Origin: Zeimonas sp036675585
Lineage (GTDB): Bacteria; Pseudomonadota; Gammaproteobacteria; Burkholderiales; Burkholderiaceae_E
Length of the DNA: 21,384 bases
Reading direction: 5' to 3'
Assembly (NCBI GenBank): GCA_036675585.1
Contig: JAKFES010000192.1
Location: forward strand, 1-21,384
Made by a program: the position numbers and the translations under genes. Shown here piece after piece: positions 8,021 to 17,917 of the stretch; within the stretch, counting starts at the first letter, position 1; every line of letters starts with the position of its first letter. The notes beneath the pieces were generated by a model. The model saw nothing but the letters and a program-made list of their open reading frames with translations, ran no database searches and was not told the DNA's origin.

Positions 8021-9267
8021 CGGGCCTCCGCGACCGTCGCGACGCCCGATGCCCGCACCGCCACCGTATTCGGCGCGCCGATCGAATCCATCGCGACCAT
8101 TCTCGGGGCGACGCGCATGCCGGGGCGCACCCGCTGCAGCCCGTTGACCACGATGCGCTCGCCCGCCGCGAGCCCTTCGCGCACGACGCGCATGCCGTCG
8201 ACGATCGGGCCGAGCTTGACTTCGCGCCAGGCGAGCCGATCGTCGTCGCCGACGACGAGCACGAAGCGCTTGTCCTGGTCGGTGCCGACCGCCCGGTCGG
8301 CGACGAGCACCGCCTGCTCGGGGCCGGCGCCGCCGATCTTCAGCCGCGCGTACATGCCGGGCTTCAGACGGCCGTCGTCGTTGTCGAACACGGCGCGCAG
8401 CAGGATCGTTCCCGACTGCGGATCGATCCGGTTGTCGACGAACTCGAGCTGTCCGCGATGCGGATGTCCGCTCTCGTCGGCCAGGCCGAGGAAGATCGGG
8501 ATCGACTCGGCACCGGTCGTGCCGGTGCGCGCGAGCGTGCTCGACGCGTAGCGCAGGAAACTGCGCTCGTCGACCTCGAAGCTCGCATAGATCGGCGCGG
8601 TCGACACGATCGTCGTCAGCCGCGGGCCGGCCGCGCCGGCACCGACGAGGTTGCCGACCGTGACTTCGGCCCGGCTCACGCGACCGCTGATCGGCGCGGT
8701 GATCCGGGTATAGCCGAGCTCGAGCCGCGCGATGTCGAGCGCGGCCTGCGCGCCCTGCAGCGCGGCGTGCGCTTCGCGCTGCGCGTTCTGGCGCTGGTCG
8801 AATTCGCGCTGCGCGATCGCGCGCTCGTCGAGCAGGCGCTGCGCGCGGCCGAGCTCGGACGTGGTCAGCGCGAGCCGTGCGCGCGCCGAAGCGAGCGCCG
8901 CTTCGGCGCGTGCGACGGCGGCGGCAAAGGGGCGCGGATCGATGACGAACAGCGTCTCGCCCCGCTCGACGAACGAGCCGGGCTCGAAGTTCACCGATTC
9001 GATGTAGCCGGCAACGCGCGAGCGCACGGCGACGCCCTCGATCGCCTCGAGGCGACCCGAGAACTCGTCCCATTCGGTCACCGCGCGCTCGACCACGGCC
9101 GCGACGCTGACGGGCATCACGACCGGTGCCTGTGCCGCCGACGGCGCGGTGGCACCGACCGGCGTCTGGTACAGCAGGTAGCCTCCGCCGGTCCCCGCGA
9201 AAAGACCGAGCGCGAGCAGATAGGCCGTTCCCCGGTTGGGCCGGGACGCGGAAACTTCGGTTTTCAT
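8017..9267 (-). CDS. RND efflux periplasmic adaptor subunit (MexE-like membrane fusion protein)
   Basis: 416 residues. A single N-terminal membrane anchor (about 14-33) has no lipobox Cys, as in MexE-like adaptors. The order is usual for the family: a first lipoyl half with GRLEAIEGVAVRSRVAGYI, an alpha-helical hairpin from about 105 to 175 rich in Ala/Arg/Glu, and the second lipoyl half LGYTRITAPISGRVSRAEV. A beta-barrel follows (FEVDERSFLRYA, then LEFVDNRIDPQSGTILLRA, then RLKPGMYARLKIG). It links the permease to the outer-membrane factor. The ATG at 9267 overlaps the DUF2917 stop (ATGA), and its own stop overlaps the permease start, so all three are translationally coupled. Confidence 0.94.
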   Translation of the reverse strand: MKTEVSASRPNRGTAYLLALGLFAGTGGGYLLYQTPVGATAPSAAQAPVVMPVSVAAVVERAVTEWDEFSGRLEAIEGVAVRSRVAGYIESVNFEPGSFVERGETLFVIDPRPFAAAVARAEAALASARARLALTTSELGRAQRLLDERAIAQREFDQRQNAQREAHAALQGAQAALDIARLELGYTRITAPISGRVSRAEVTVGNLVGAGAAGPRLTTIVSTAPIYASFEVDERSFLRYASSTLARTGTTGAESIPIFLGLADESGHPHRGQLEFVDNRIDPQSGTILLRAVFDNDDGRLKPGMYARLKIGGAGPEQAVLVADRAVGTDQDKRFVLVVGDDDRLAWREVKLGPIVDGMRVVREGLAAGERIVVNGLQRVRPGMRVAPRMVAMDSIGAPNTVAVRASGVATVAEAR

Positions 9268-9539
9268 GGCCGGTATTCCTGGACGTGCGAGGAAACCACT
9301 TCGGGTGCCGGCGCGAGCACGAGCAGTCGAGTCGGCTCGAGCGCCTGGACGATCGTCATTCGCGAGCCGTCGAGCGTGAACGACTCGCCGTCGGCCAGAA
9401 AGATGTCGCGCGGATCGCTGTCCTGCGTGATCCAGACGACTCCTTCCAGAACGGTGACGATCTGGCCCCGTCCCTTGCGGATGCGCATCAGGGCATCCTT
9501 GGCGAGCGTTCTCGCCGCGTGCTCGAGATCGTTGTACAT
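9264..9539 (-). CDS. DUF2917 family small protein, first gene of the efflux operon
   Basis: 91 residues, soluble, with no signal peptide. The core GQIVTVLEGVVWITQDSD, then PRDIFLADGESFTLDG, then VQALEPTRLLVLAP is the DUF2917 pattern: a small beta-rich, cupin-like fold with a V-W-I/L-T centre and a D-x-x-L-x-x-G turn. No enzymatic function is known to me for this family. It is coupled to the adaptor by an ATGA overlap, so it is made with the pump. A regulatory, ligand-sensing or accessory role is possible but not shown. The start at 9539 is preceded by CGGAG about nine bases upstream. Confidence 0.8.
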   Translation of the reverse strand: MYNDLEHAARTLAKDALMRIRKGRGQIVTVLEGVVWITQDSDPRDIFLADGESFTLDGSRMTIVQALEPTRLLVLAPAPEVVSSHVQEYRP

Positions 9540-9604
9540 GGCTGCCGACTCCGAGGAGGTGACTGTTTGGAGTCTTCATCGTCGCAACCGGGCGTTGCAC
9601 GAAC

Positions 9605-9639
9605 GTTTCACGCAGCGTGAGAAAAATTTCAGGTGAAAC
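9605..9639. promoter_or_regulatory. Tandem palindromes upstream of the efflux operon, candidate operator
   Basis: The perfect 13-base dyad TCACGCAGCGTGA (9608-9620) is followed by TTTCA-GG-TGAAA (9627-9638). The outer arms also mirror each other as GTTTCAC (9605-9611) and GTGAAAC (9633-9639). Four TTTCAC-like half sites thus lie in 35 bases, with dyad centres about 18.5 bp apart, close to two helical turns. They sit 66-100 bases ahead of the DUF2917 start, where a repressor or activator dimer pair would act. A weaker dyad GCAAC/GTTGC lies at 9584-9598. No convincing -35/-10 pair was identified. Confidence 0.5.
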
Positions 9640-9640
9640 C

Positions 9641-9657
9641 GCGGCCGAAACGGCCGC
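9641..9657 (-). terminator. GC-rich hairpin after the hybrid kinase gene
   Basis: A 7-bp perfect stem GCGGCCG/CGGCCGC with a three-base loop lies six bases past the kinase stop. On the leftward strand AATTTTTC follows only about 15 bases later, so it is not a textbook intrinsic terminator. It would separate kinase transcription from the efflux operon. Alternatively it could be part of the operator region. Confidence 0.4.
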
Positions 9658-9663
9658 GCCGGC

Positions 9664-13043
<3,380 letters not shown>

Positions 13044-13047
<4 letters not shown>

Positions 13048-13424
13048 CGTGGGGACGGCATCACCTTGTGCAGTGCATCGAGCAACGCTTCGCGCGCGAC
13101 CGGTTTCGGCAGCACGCCGGCGACGCCCAGCTCGCGCGCGCACGGGCCCGAGCAATCGACGTTCGAGAAGAAACCCGACGAGAGCGCGACGATCGGCGTG
13201 CCCGGATGCTCGCCGGCGAGCGAGCGCAGCAGCTCGCATCCGTGTTCGCGCGGGAAGGCGATGTCGACGAGCACCGCGTCGCACCCGCCGTTCGCCTGGG
13301 CGCTCGGCTCGATGCCGTCGGCGAGCAGCCATTCGGCGAGCAACGCGAACAACGCGCCATCGGCACCGACGATGCGCACGCGCCGCAACACACCCGATTC
13401 CAGCCCAGTCGACTCAAGGTTCAT
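13044..13424 (-). CDS. Stand-alone receiver-domain protein with a reduced acidic pocket
   Basis: 126 residues consisting of one CheY-like receiver and no output domain. The phospho-acceptor is Asp54 in AVLVDIAFPREHG, the switch Ser lies in IVALSSGF, and the Lys is K107 in GVLPKPVARE. The usual Asp/Glu pair near residue 20 reads G-A-D, so one acidic metal ligand is missing. The start at 13424 is chosen because receiver homology begins shortly after it; the open frame runs upstream to 13670 with no recognisable domain, and the ribosome binding site is weak. It is translationally coupled to the hybrid kinase, whose receiver ends similarly (RELGV...LAKP). It may be a phosphate sink, a relay intermediate or a kinase modulator. 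Confidence 0.75.
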
Positions 13425-13600
13425 CTCGCGTTCCGGTTCGATGCCGATGACGCCATTGGGCAGCCGACATCTTGCTGCTGCATTGCAGTGCCGTTGCGCA
13501 AGATTACGTTTGAAACGCGGAAATCGACCGCCTGTGCGACGTGTCGCTGCGGCCGGTTTTCGTTGTACGCTCATGGGCTCGATCCGTTCGGAGCGCGCAG

Positions 13601-14320
13601 ATGAAACCGCACGTGCTCGCGCTCGACGACGATCCGTCGATTCGCGACCTGCTCGCCACGTACCTGGCACAGAACGAGATTCGCGTCACCACCGTCGCCA
13701 ACGGCAACGGACTGGGCGAAGCGATGGCGCGCGAGGCCATCGACCTCGTCGTGCTCGACCTTCGCCTGCCCGGAGAAGACGGACTGCAGATCATGCATCG
13801 CGTCCGCGAAAGCTCGTCGGTCCCGATCCTGCTGCTCACCGGCGTCGCCGAAGAGGCCGACCGCGTCATGGGGCTCGAACTCGGCGCCGACGATTACCTG
13901 ACCAAGCCGTTCAGCCCGCGCGAGCTGCTCGCGCGCATCCGCGCGCTGCTGCGTCGCGCCAAGGCACAGGCCACGGTGGCCGATCGCGTCAACGAGATCC
14001 GCGCATGGCGCTTCGGCGACTGGGAGCTCAACGTGCGTTTGCGCAAGCTGCACGATGTCGAAGGCAAGACCGTCGAGCTCACCAACGGCGAGTTCAGCCT
14101 GCTCGCCGCGATGTTGTCGGCGCCGCAGCGCGTGCTCACGCGCGATCAGCTGCTCGAGCTCTCGCGGCTGCACAACGCCGAGGTCTACGATCGTTCGATC
14201 GACGTCCAGATCCTGCGGCTGCGCCGCAAGATCGAGCCCGATCCGGCACATCCCCGCTACATCCGCACCGAGCGCGGCGCGGGCTACGTGTTCAGTGCCG
14301 AAGTGCAGACGATCCGCTAG
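13601..14320 (+). CDS. OmpR/PhoB-family response regulator
   Basis: 239 residues. The receiver (1-118) has the acidic cluster D9-D11, phospho-acceptor Asp53 in VVLDLRLPGEDG, Thr80, and Lys102 in DDYLTKPFSPRELLARI. A short linker leads to an OmpR-type winged helix (about 134-235) with VELTNGEFSLLAAML, then RVLTRDQLLEL, then YDRSIDVQILRLRRKIE, and RYIRTERGAGYVF. It binds DNA as a phospho-dimer and should be the transcriptional output of a nearby kinase, probably the divergent hybrid kinase. ATG 13601 has GGAG seven bases ahead; the upstream in-frame ATG at 13541 adds 20 residues without homology. Its targets may include the divergent promoter and the efflux operon, which is inference. Confidence 0.93.
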   Translation: MKPHVLALDDDPSIRDLLATYLAQNEIRVTTVANGNGLGEAMAREAIDLVVLDLRLPGEDGLQIMHRVRESSSVPILLLTGVAEEADRVMGLELGADDYLTKPFSPRELLARIRALLRRAKAQATVADRVNEIRAWRFGDWELNVRLRKLHDVEGKTVELTNGEFSLLAAMLSAPQRVLTRDQLLELSRLHNAEVYDRSIDVQILRLRRKIEPDPAHPRYIRTERGAGYVFSAEVQTIR

Positions 14321-14336
14321 GGCATTCGGCAACGCC

Positions 14337-14365
14337 GGCCCGGCGATCGTCGGGATCGCCGGGCC
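14337..14365. terminator. 12-bp hairpin between convergent genes, bidirectional terminator
   Basis: The arms GGCCCGGCGATC and GATCGCCGGGCC pair perfectly over 12 bp around a five-base loop. It lies 16 bases past the response regulator stop and 6 bases past the cupin stop, where it can end both transcripts. No T-run is present on either side, as is common in very GC-rich genomes. Confidence 0.65.
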
Positions 14366-14371
14366 CTGCGG

Positions 14372-14860
14372 TCACTGCTTGCGCGGATCGTCGCGCGGAT
14401 CGACGTACACCACGTCGAACGGCCCGGTGCCGTTGATCTGGACGACCGTCTCGCCGCCGGCGCGCGCGTAATGCGGCATGCCGGCCGGCAGGTGCACGAA
14501 GCTCGCCGGCGGCAGCGTGTGCAGTGCAGCCGAATCGACCCGCTCGCCGGCGCCCACCGAGAAGCTTCCCGAGATCACGGTGACGAACTCGTCCTTCGTG
14601 TGCCGGTGCGGCGGGACGACGAACCCGTCGGGGAATTTCAGCCGGATGACGAACGGCCCTTCGCGCGCCGGGCTGCCCAGCAGGACGGCAGCCTGCGCGC
14701 CGGGCGGCAGCGAGGGCGGCGCCGCCCCCCACTGCACGGCATCGCCCGACACCACCGTGTGATGGGTTTCCCCGGCCGGGGTCGCCGACGGCGCGACGGC
14801 GGCTGCGAGACCGAGCAGCACCAGCGGTGCGCCGGCGAGCGTTCGCGAGATGCGTTTCAT
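14372..14860 (-). CDS. Exported single-domain cupin
   Basis: 162 residues. A Sec signal peptide is visible (MKRISRTLAG, then a hydrophobic APLVLLGLAAAVA, cleavage likely near residue 29). The cupin core has motif 1 as GFVVPPHRHTKDEFVTVISG with His85, His87 and Glu91, and motif 2 as FVHLPAGMPHYA with His130, giving a complete 3-His/1-Glu metal site. The protein is therefore probably a periplasmic metal-binding cupin; the reaction, if any, is unknown. Start 14860 has AAGGAGG five bases ahead. It follows the methyltransferase by 20 bp, so the two form one transcript. Confidence 0.88.
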   Translation of the reverse strand: MKRISRTLAGAPLVLLGLAAAVAPSATPAGETHHTVVSGDAVQWGAAPPSLPPGAQAAVLLGSPAREGPFVIRLKFPDGFVVPPHRHTKDEFVTVISGSFSVGAGERVDSAALHTLPPASFVHLPAGMPHYARAGGETVVQINGTGPFDVVYVDPRDDPRKQ

Positions 14861-14880
14861 GATTGCCTCCTTCGGGGGTT

Positions 14881-15732
14881 TCAGCGCACGCCGATGACGA
14901 TCTCGAGGTACTCGCTGGGCGCGACCATCGTCGCGTCGCCCGAGCGGTTGAACCGGTCGACCAGCGCGAGCAGATCGCGGTGCAGCGCCGCCTGGGCGGC
15001 GGGCTCCAGCGAAGCAAAGGCCTTGAGCATCGGCCCGTACCAGGTGCCGAACACGTGCACCCAGTGCTCGGGGGAGCGATAGCGAAAGACGAACTGGCGC
15101 AGCGACGCGCGGATCGACGTCGCCTTCGCGCCGAACAACTCGTCGATGCGTGCGCGCGTGCCCCATAGCGCGGGCGACTTCACGCCCGCGGGCGGCGGCA
15201 CGTGCCGGCCGAGCGTCCGGAACACCTGCCCGATGAATCCGTCGGGCGTCCAGTTCGCCAGCCCGATTCGTCCCCCGGGCCGGCACACGCGCACCAGTTC
15301 CGCCGCGGCGCGCTCCTGGTCGGGGGTGAACATCACGCCGAAAGTCGATACCACCGCGTCGAAGCTCGCGTCGGCGAACGGCAGCGCTTCGGCGTCGGCC
15401 TCGCGGAACTCGATGTCGAGCCGTTCGGCCGCGGCGCGCTCGCGCGCCCGATCGAGCAGCGCCGGCACGTAGTCGCTGGCGACCACCTCGCAGCCGCGGT
15501 GCGCTGCGGCCAGCGACGCGTTCCCGTTTCCGGCGGCGACGTCGAGCACCCGGTCGCCGGCGCGCAGGTCGAGCGCCTCGCACAGTTCCTCGCCGACGAT
15601 CTGCAGCGTGGTGCCGACGACCGAATAGTCGCCGGACGACCAGGCGGCGCGCTGGCGAGCCTTGAGCGCCGCGAGGTCGACCGGCGCGGTCGCGGGCTGA
15701 GCTTGACGAACGGTGGCAGCGGCAGTATCCAT
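14881..15732 (-). CDS. Class I SAM-dependent methyltransferase (UbiE/Methyltransf_11-like)
   Basis: 283 residues, cytoplasmic. SAM-binding motif I is DRVLDVAAGNGNASLAAA (60-77), followed by an acidic strand end VVASDYVPALLDRAR (Asp87), then EADAEALPFADASFDAVVST and the post-motif RVCRPGGRIGLANWTP. The order matches ubiquinone/tocopherol-type and small-molecule methyltransferases. The acceptor cannot be deduced. The start at 15732 is supported by AAGGG just upstream and by the distance to motif I. The gene is divergent from the SARP-type regulator 106 bp away and co-directional with the cupin, so that regulator is the obvious candidate controller. Confidence 0.9.
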   Translation of the reverse strand: MDTAAATVRQAQPATAPVDLAALKARQRAAWSSGDYSVVGTTLQIVGEELCEALDLRAGDRVLDVAAGNGNASLAAAHRGCEVVASDYVPALLDRARERAAAERLDIEFREADAEALPFADASFDAVVSTFGVMFTPDQERAAAELVRVCRPGGRIGLANWTPDGFIGQVFRTLGRHVPPPAGVKSPALWGTRARIDELFGAKATSIRASLRQFVFRYRSPEHWVHVFGTWYGPMLKAFASLEPAAQAALHRDLLALVDRFNRSGDATMVAPSEYLEIVIGVR

Positions 15733-15748
15733 GTCCCTTCTCCGTCGA

Positions 15749-15821
15749 GTCCTCGTTTCGCCTCGCGACGCGCGAAGGCGATGGTTCGAGGCCGGTTCGC
15801 GACGCGTCCGGCCTCGAGGAC
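15749..15821. promoter_or_regulatory. Divergent regulatory region with a large dyad and direct repeats
   Basis: The 106-bp gap between the methyltransferase and the SARP-type regulator holds three overlapping patterns. The first is a 10-bp perfect dyad TCGAGGCCGG (15786-15795) with CCGGCCTCGA (15808-15817). The second is a 10-base direct repeat TCGCGACGCG (15763-15772 and 15797-15806, 34 bp apart). The third is an outer inverted pair GTCCTCG (15749-15755) with CGAGGAC (15815-15821). SARP-type activators are known to bind direct repeats, so the repeat is a natural candidate site. No clear -35/-10 was seen. Confidence 0.45.
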
Positions 15822-15838
15822 CAAGATAGAGGCGCGCC

Positions 15839-17899
15839 ATGGAGGCCAGCGTGGGAGCGGCCGTGGAAGTTCCCGTGGAATCGAACGGCGCGGACCCGCC
15901 GGACCGCCGTGGCGCGCTCGACGTGCGCCTGCTCGGCCCGATGTCGATCCGGCGCGCAGGCGTGGCGCTCGCGCTGCCCGCGTCGCGCAAGGTGCGCGCG
16001 CTCTTCGCATGGCTCGCGCTCGCCGCGCAGCCGGTCGCGCGTGCCCGGCTGTGCGAATGGCTGTGGGACGTCCCGAACGATCCGCGCGGCGAACTGCGCT
16101 GGTGCCTGAGCAAGATCCGCGGCCTCGTCGACGAACCCGGGCACCGGCGCGTGCACGCCGAGGACGACACGATCCGGCTCGACCTGCGCGACTGCTTCGT
16201 CGACGCCATCGAGGTCGACCGCGCGGCCGACGAAGGCTTCGCGAGCCTCGCGCCGGCGCGCCGGCGTGCGCTGTGCGCGCTGTTCGGCGGCGACTTCATC
16301 GAGGGCCTCGAGCTCGAGCGCAGCCCCTCGTTCGCGGCGTGGACGACCGCGCAGCGGCGCCACTTCCGGGGCTGCCACGCCGCGCTGCTCGAGCAGCTGG
16401 CGGGCAGCGCCGGGAACGACGAGGCCTTCGCGTACCTGGAAAGATGGCTGCAGCTCGCGCCCTTCGACCCGCGCGTGCACGAGCGGCTGCTCGCCGCGCT
16501 CGTCCGCGCCGGCCGGGTGCGCGACGCCGAGGAGCACCTGGCCACGACCGAACGGGCGTTCGAAGCCGAGGGCCTCGACCGCCGCCCGCTTCGCGACGCA
16601 TGGCGTTCGGCGCGGTCGCGCGGCACCGACGCCTCCATCTTCGTCGAGCCGGCGCCCGGAGCGCAGCCGGCGATCGCGCCCGCGGCGCAGGCCGGCGTCG
16701 ATCCCCGCACGGCGCGCCGCGCCTCGATCGCGGTGATGCCGTTCGTCGATCGATTCGCCGAAGGCGGCCCGTCGGCCGGCATCGGCGACGCGCTCGCGCA
16801 CGACGTCATCACCCGGCTCGCCAAGCTGCGCAGCCTGTTCGTGATCGCGCAGGGCACCGTCTTCGCGCTGCACGAGCGCGGCGTGGGCACGCAGGAAGCC
16901 GGCCGGATGCTCGACGTCGATTACGTGTTCGGCGGATCGGTGCGCCGCGCCTCCGATCGGCTGACGGTCGCCGTCGAACTCGCCGAGGCGCGCAGCGCGC
17001 GGATCGTCTGGACCGAGACGTTCGAGCACGCCTTCGACGACGCGTTCGCCGTGCTCGACGAGATCGGCAACCGGATCGTCGCGTCGATCGACCACGAGGT
17101 GGAGGCGCTCGAGCGCAACCGCGCGGTGCTGTTGCCCCCCAATTCGCTCGACGCGTGGAGCGCGCACCATCGCGGCCTGTGGCACATGTACCGCTTCGAT
17201 CGGCCGGACAACGAACGCGCGCGCGCGTTCTTCGAGACGGCGGTGCGACTCGACCCGACCTTCTCGCGCGCGTGGGCCGGGTTGTCGTTCACGCATTTCC
17301 AGGACGCGTTCCAGGGCTGGACCGAGCGAGCTCCGGCGACCGAGCGCGCCTTCGAGGCGGCCGCGCAGGGGCTGATGGTCGACGAGCGCGATCCGGCCGC
17401 GCACTGGGCGATGGGGCGCGCGCTGTGGCTGCGCGGCGGCCACGACGCATCGGTCGCCGAGCTCGAGCAGGCGGTCGACCTCAGCCCCAATTTCGCGCTC
17501 GGCCACTACACGCTTTCGTTCGTCCATTCGCAGGCGGGCGACCCGCACGCGGCGATCGCGTCGGCCGATCACTCGCGCCACCTGAGTCCGTTCGATCCGC
17601 TGCTCTTCGGGATGCTCGGGGCGCGTGCGATGGCGCTCGTGCGGCTGGGCGAATTCGCCGAAGCGGCGTCGTGGGCGGTGCGCGCGGCGGCGCGGCCCAA
17701 CGCGCATCCGCACATCCTGGCGATCGCCGCCTTCACGCTGGCACTCGCCGGCTCGCTCGACGAGGCAGGCGCCTACGCCGCGGCGATCCGTCGCGTACTG
17801 CCCCGATACGGGATCGCCGATTTCCTCGCAGCGTTCCGCTTCGACACCGGGGGCGCCGAGACCTTCCGCGAAGGCGCGAGGCGCATCGGCATGGCCTGA
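15839..17899 (+). CDS. SARP/BTAD-type transcriptional regulator fused to a TolB-like domain and TPRs
   Basis: 686 residues in three parts. Residues 27-120 form an OmpR-like winged helix (LDVRLLGPMSIRRAG, then RKVRALFAWLAL, then ARLCEWLWDVP). Residues 125-260 form a helical BTAD-like segment (FDPRVHERLLAALVRAGRVRDAEEHL, shown only in part here). Residues 295-425 begin ASIAVMPFVDRFAEGGP and contain VDYVFGGSVRRASDRLTVAVEL, the TolB/FlgO-like domain seen in adenylate-cyclase-associated TPR proteins. TPRs fill about 435-680. No membrane segment is visible, so it is cytoplasmic. ATG 15839 has AGAGG about six bases ahead. It is divergent from the methyltransferase/cupin operon and probably regulates it. 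The inducer is unknown. Confidence 0.85.
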   Translation: MEASVGAAVEVPVESNGADPPDRRGALDVRLLGPMSIRRAGVALALPASRKVRALFAWLALAAQPVARARLCEWLWDVPNDPRGELRWCLSKIRGLVDEPGHRRVHAEDDTIRLDLRDCFVDAIEVDRAADEGFASLAPARRRALCALFGGDFIEGLELERSPSFAAWTTAQRRHFRGCHAALLEQLAGSAGNDEAFAYLERWLQLAPFDPRVHERLLAALVRAGRVRDAEEHLATTERAFEAEGLDRRPLRDAWRSARSRGTDASIFVEPAPGAQPAIAPAAQAGVDPRTARRASIAVMPFVDRFAEGGPSAGIGDALAHDVITRLAKLRSLFVIAQGTVFALHERGVGTQEAGRMLDVDYVFGGSVRRASDRLTVAVELAEARSARIVWTETFEHAFDDAFAVLDEIGNRIVASIDHEVEALERNRAVLLPPNSLDAWSAHHRGLWHMYRFDRPDNERARAFFETAVRLDPTFSRAWAGLSFTHFQDAFQGWTERAPATERAFEAAAQGLMVDERDPAAHWAMGRALWLRGGHDASVAELEQAVDLSPNFALGHYTLSFVHSQAGDPHAAIASADHSRHLSPFDPLLFGMLGARAMALVRLGEFAEAASWAVRAAARPNAHPHILAIAAFTLALAGSLDEAGAYAAAIRRVLPRYGIADFLAAFRFDTGGAETFREGARRIGMA

Positions 17900-17917
17900 G
17901 CGCCCGCTGCGCTTCGA

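Noticed and set aside
4697..8551. A 1284-codon rightward open frame opposite the efflux genes
   Set aside because: It is a mirror of the RND permease and adaptor, with Arg/His/Glu-rich composition and no recognisable family. The opposite strand has all the expected RND motifs.
13494..13501. Palindrome TTGCGCAA in the divergent spacer of the receiver and OmpR-type genes
   Set aside because: It is only eight bases, without a second copy or a properly spaced promoter element, so chance is a sufficient explanation.
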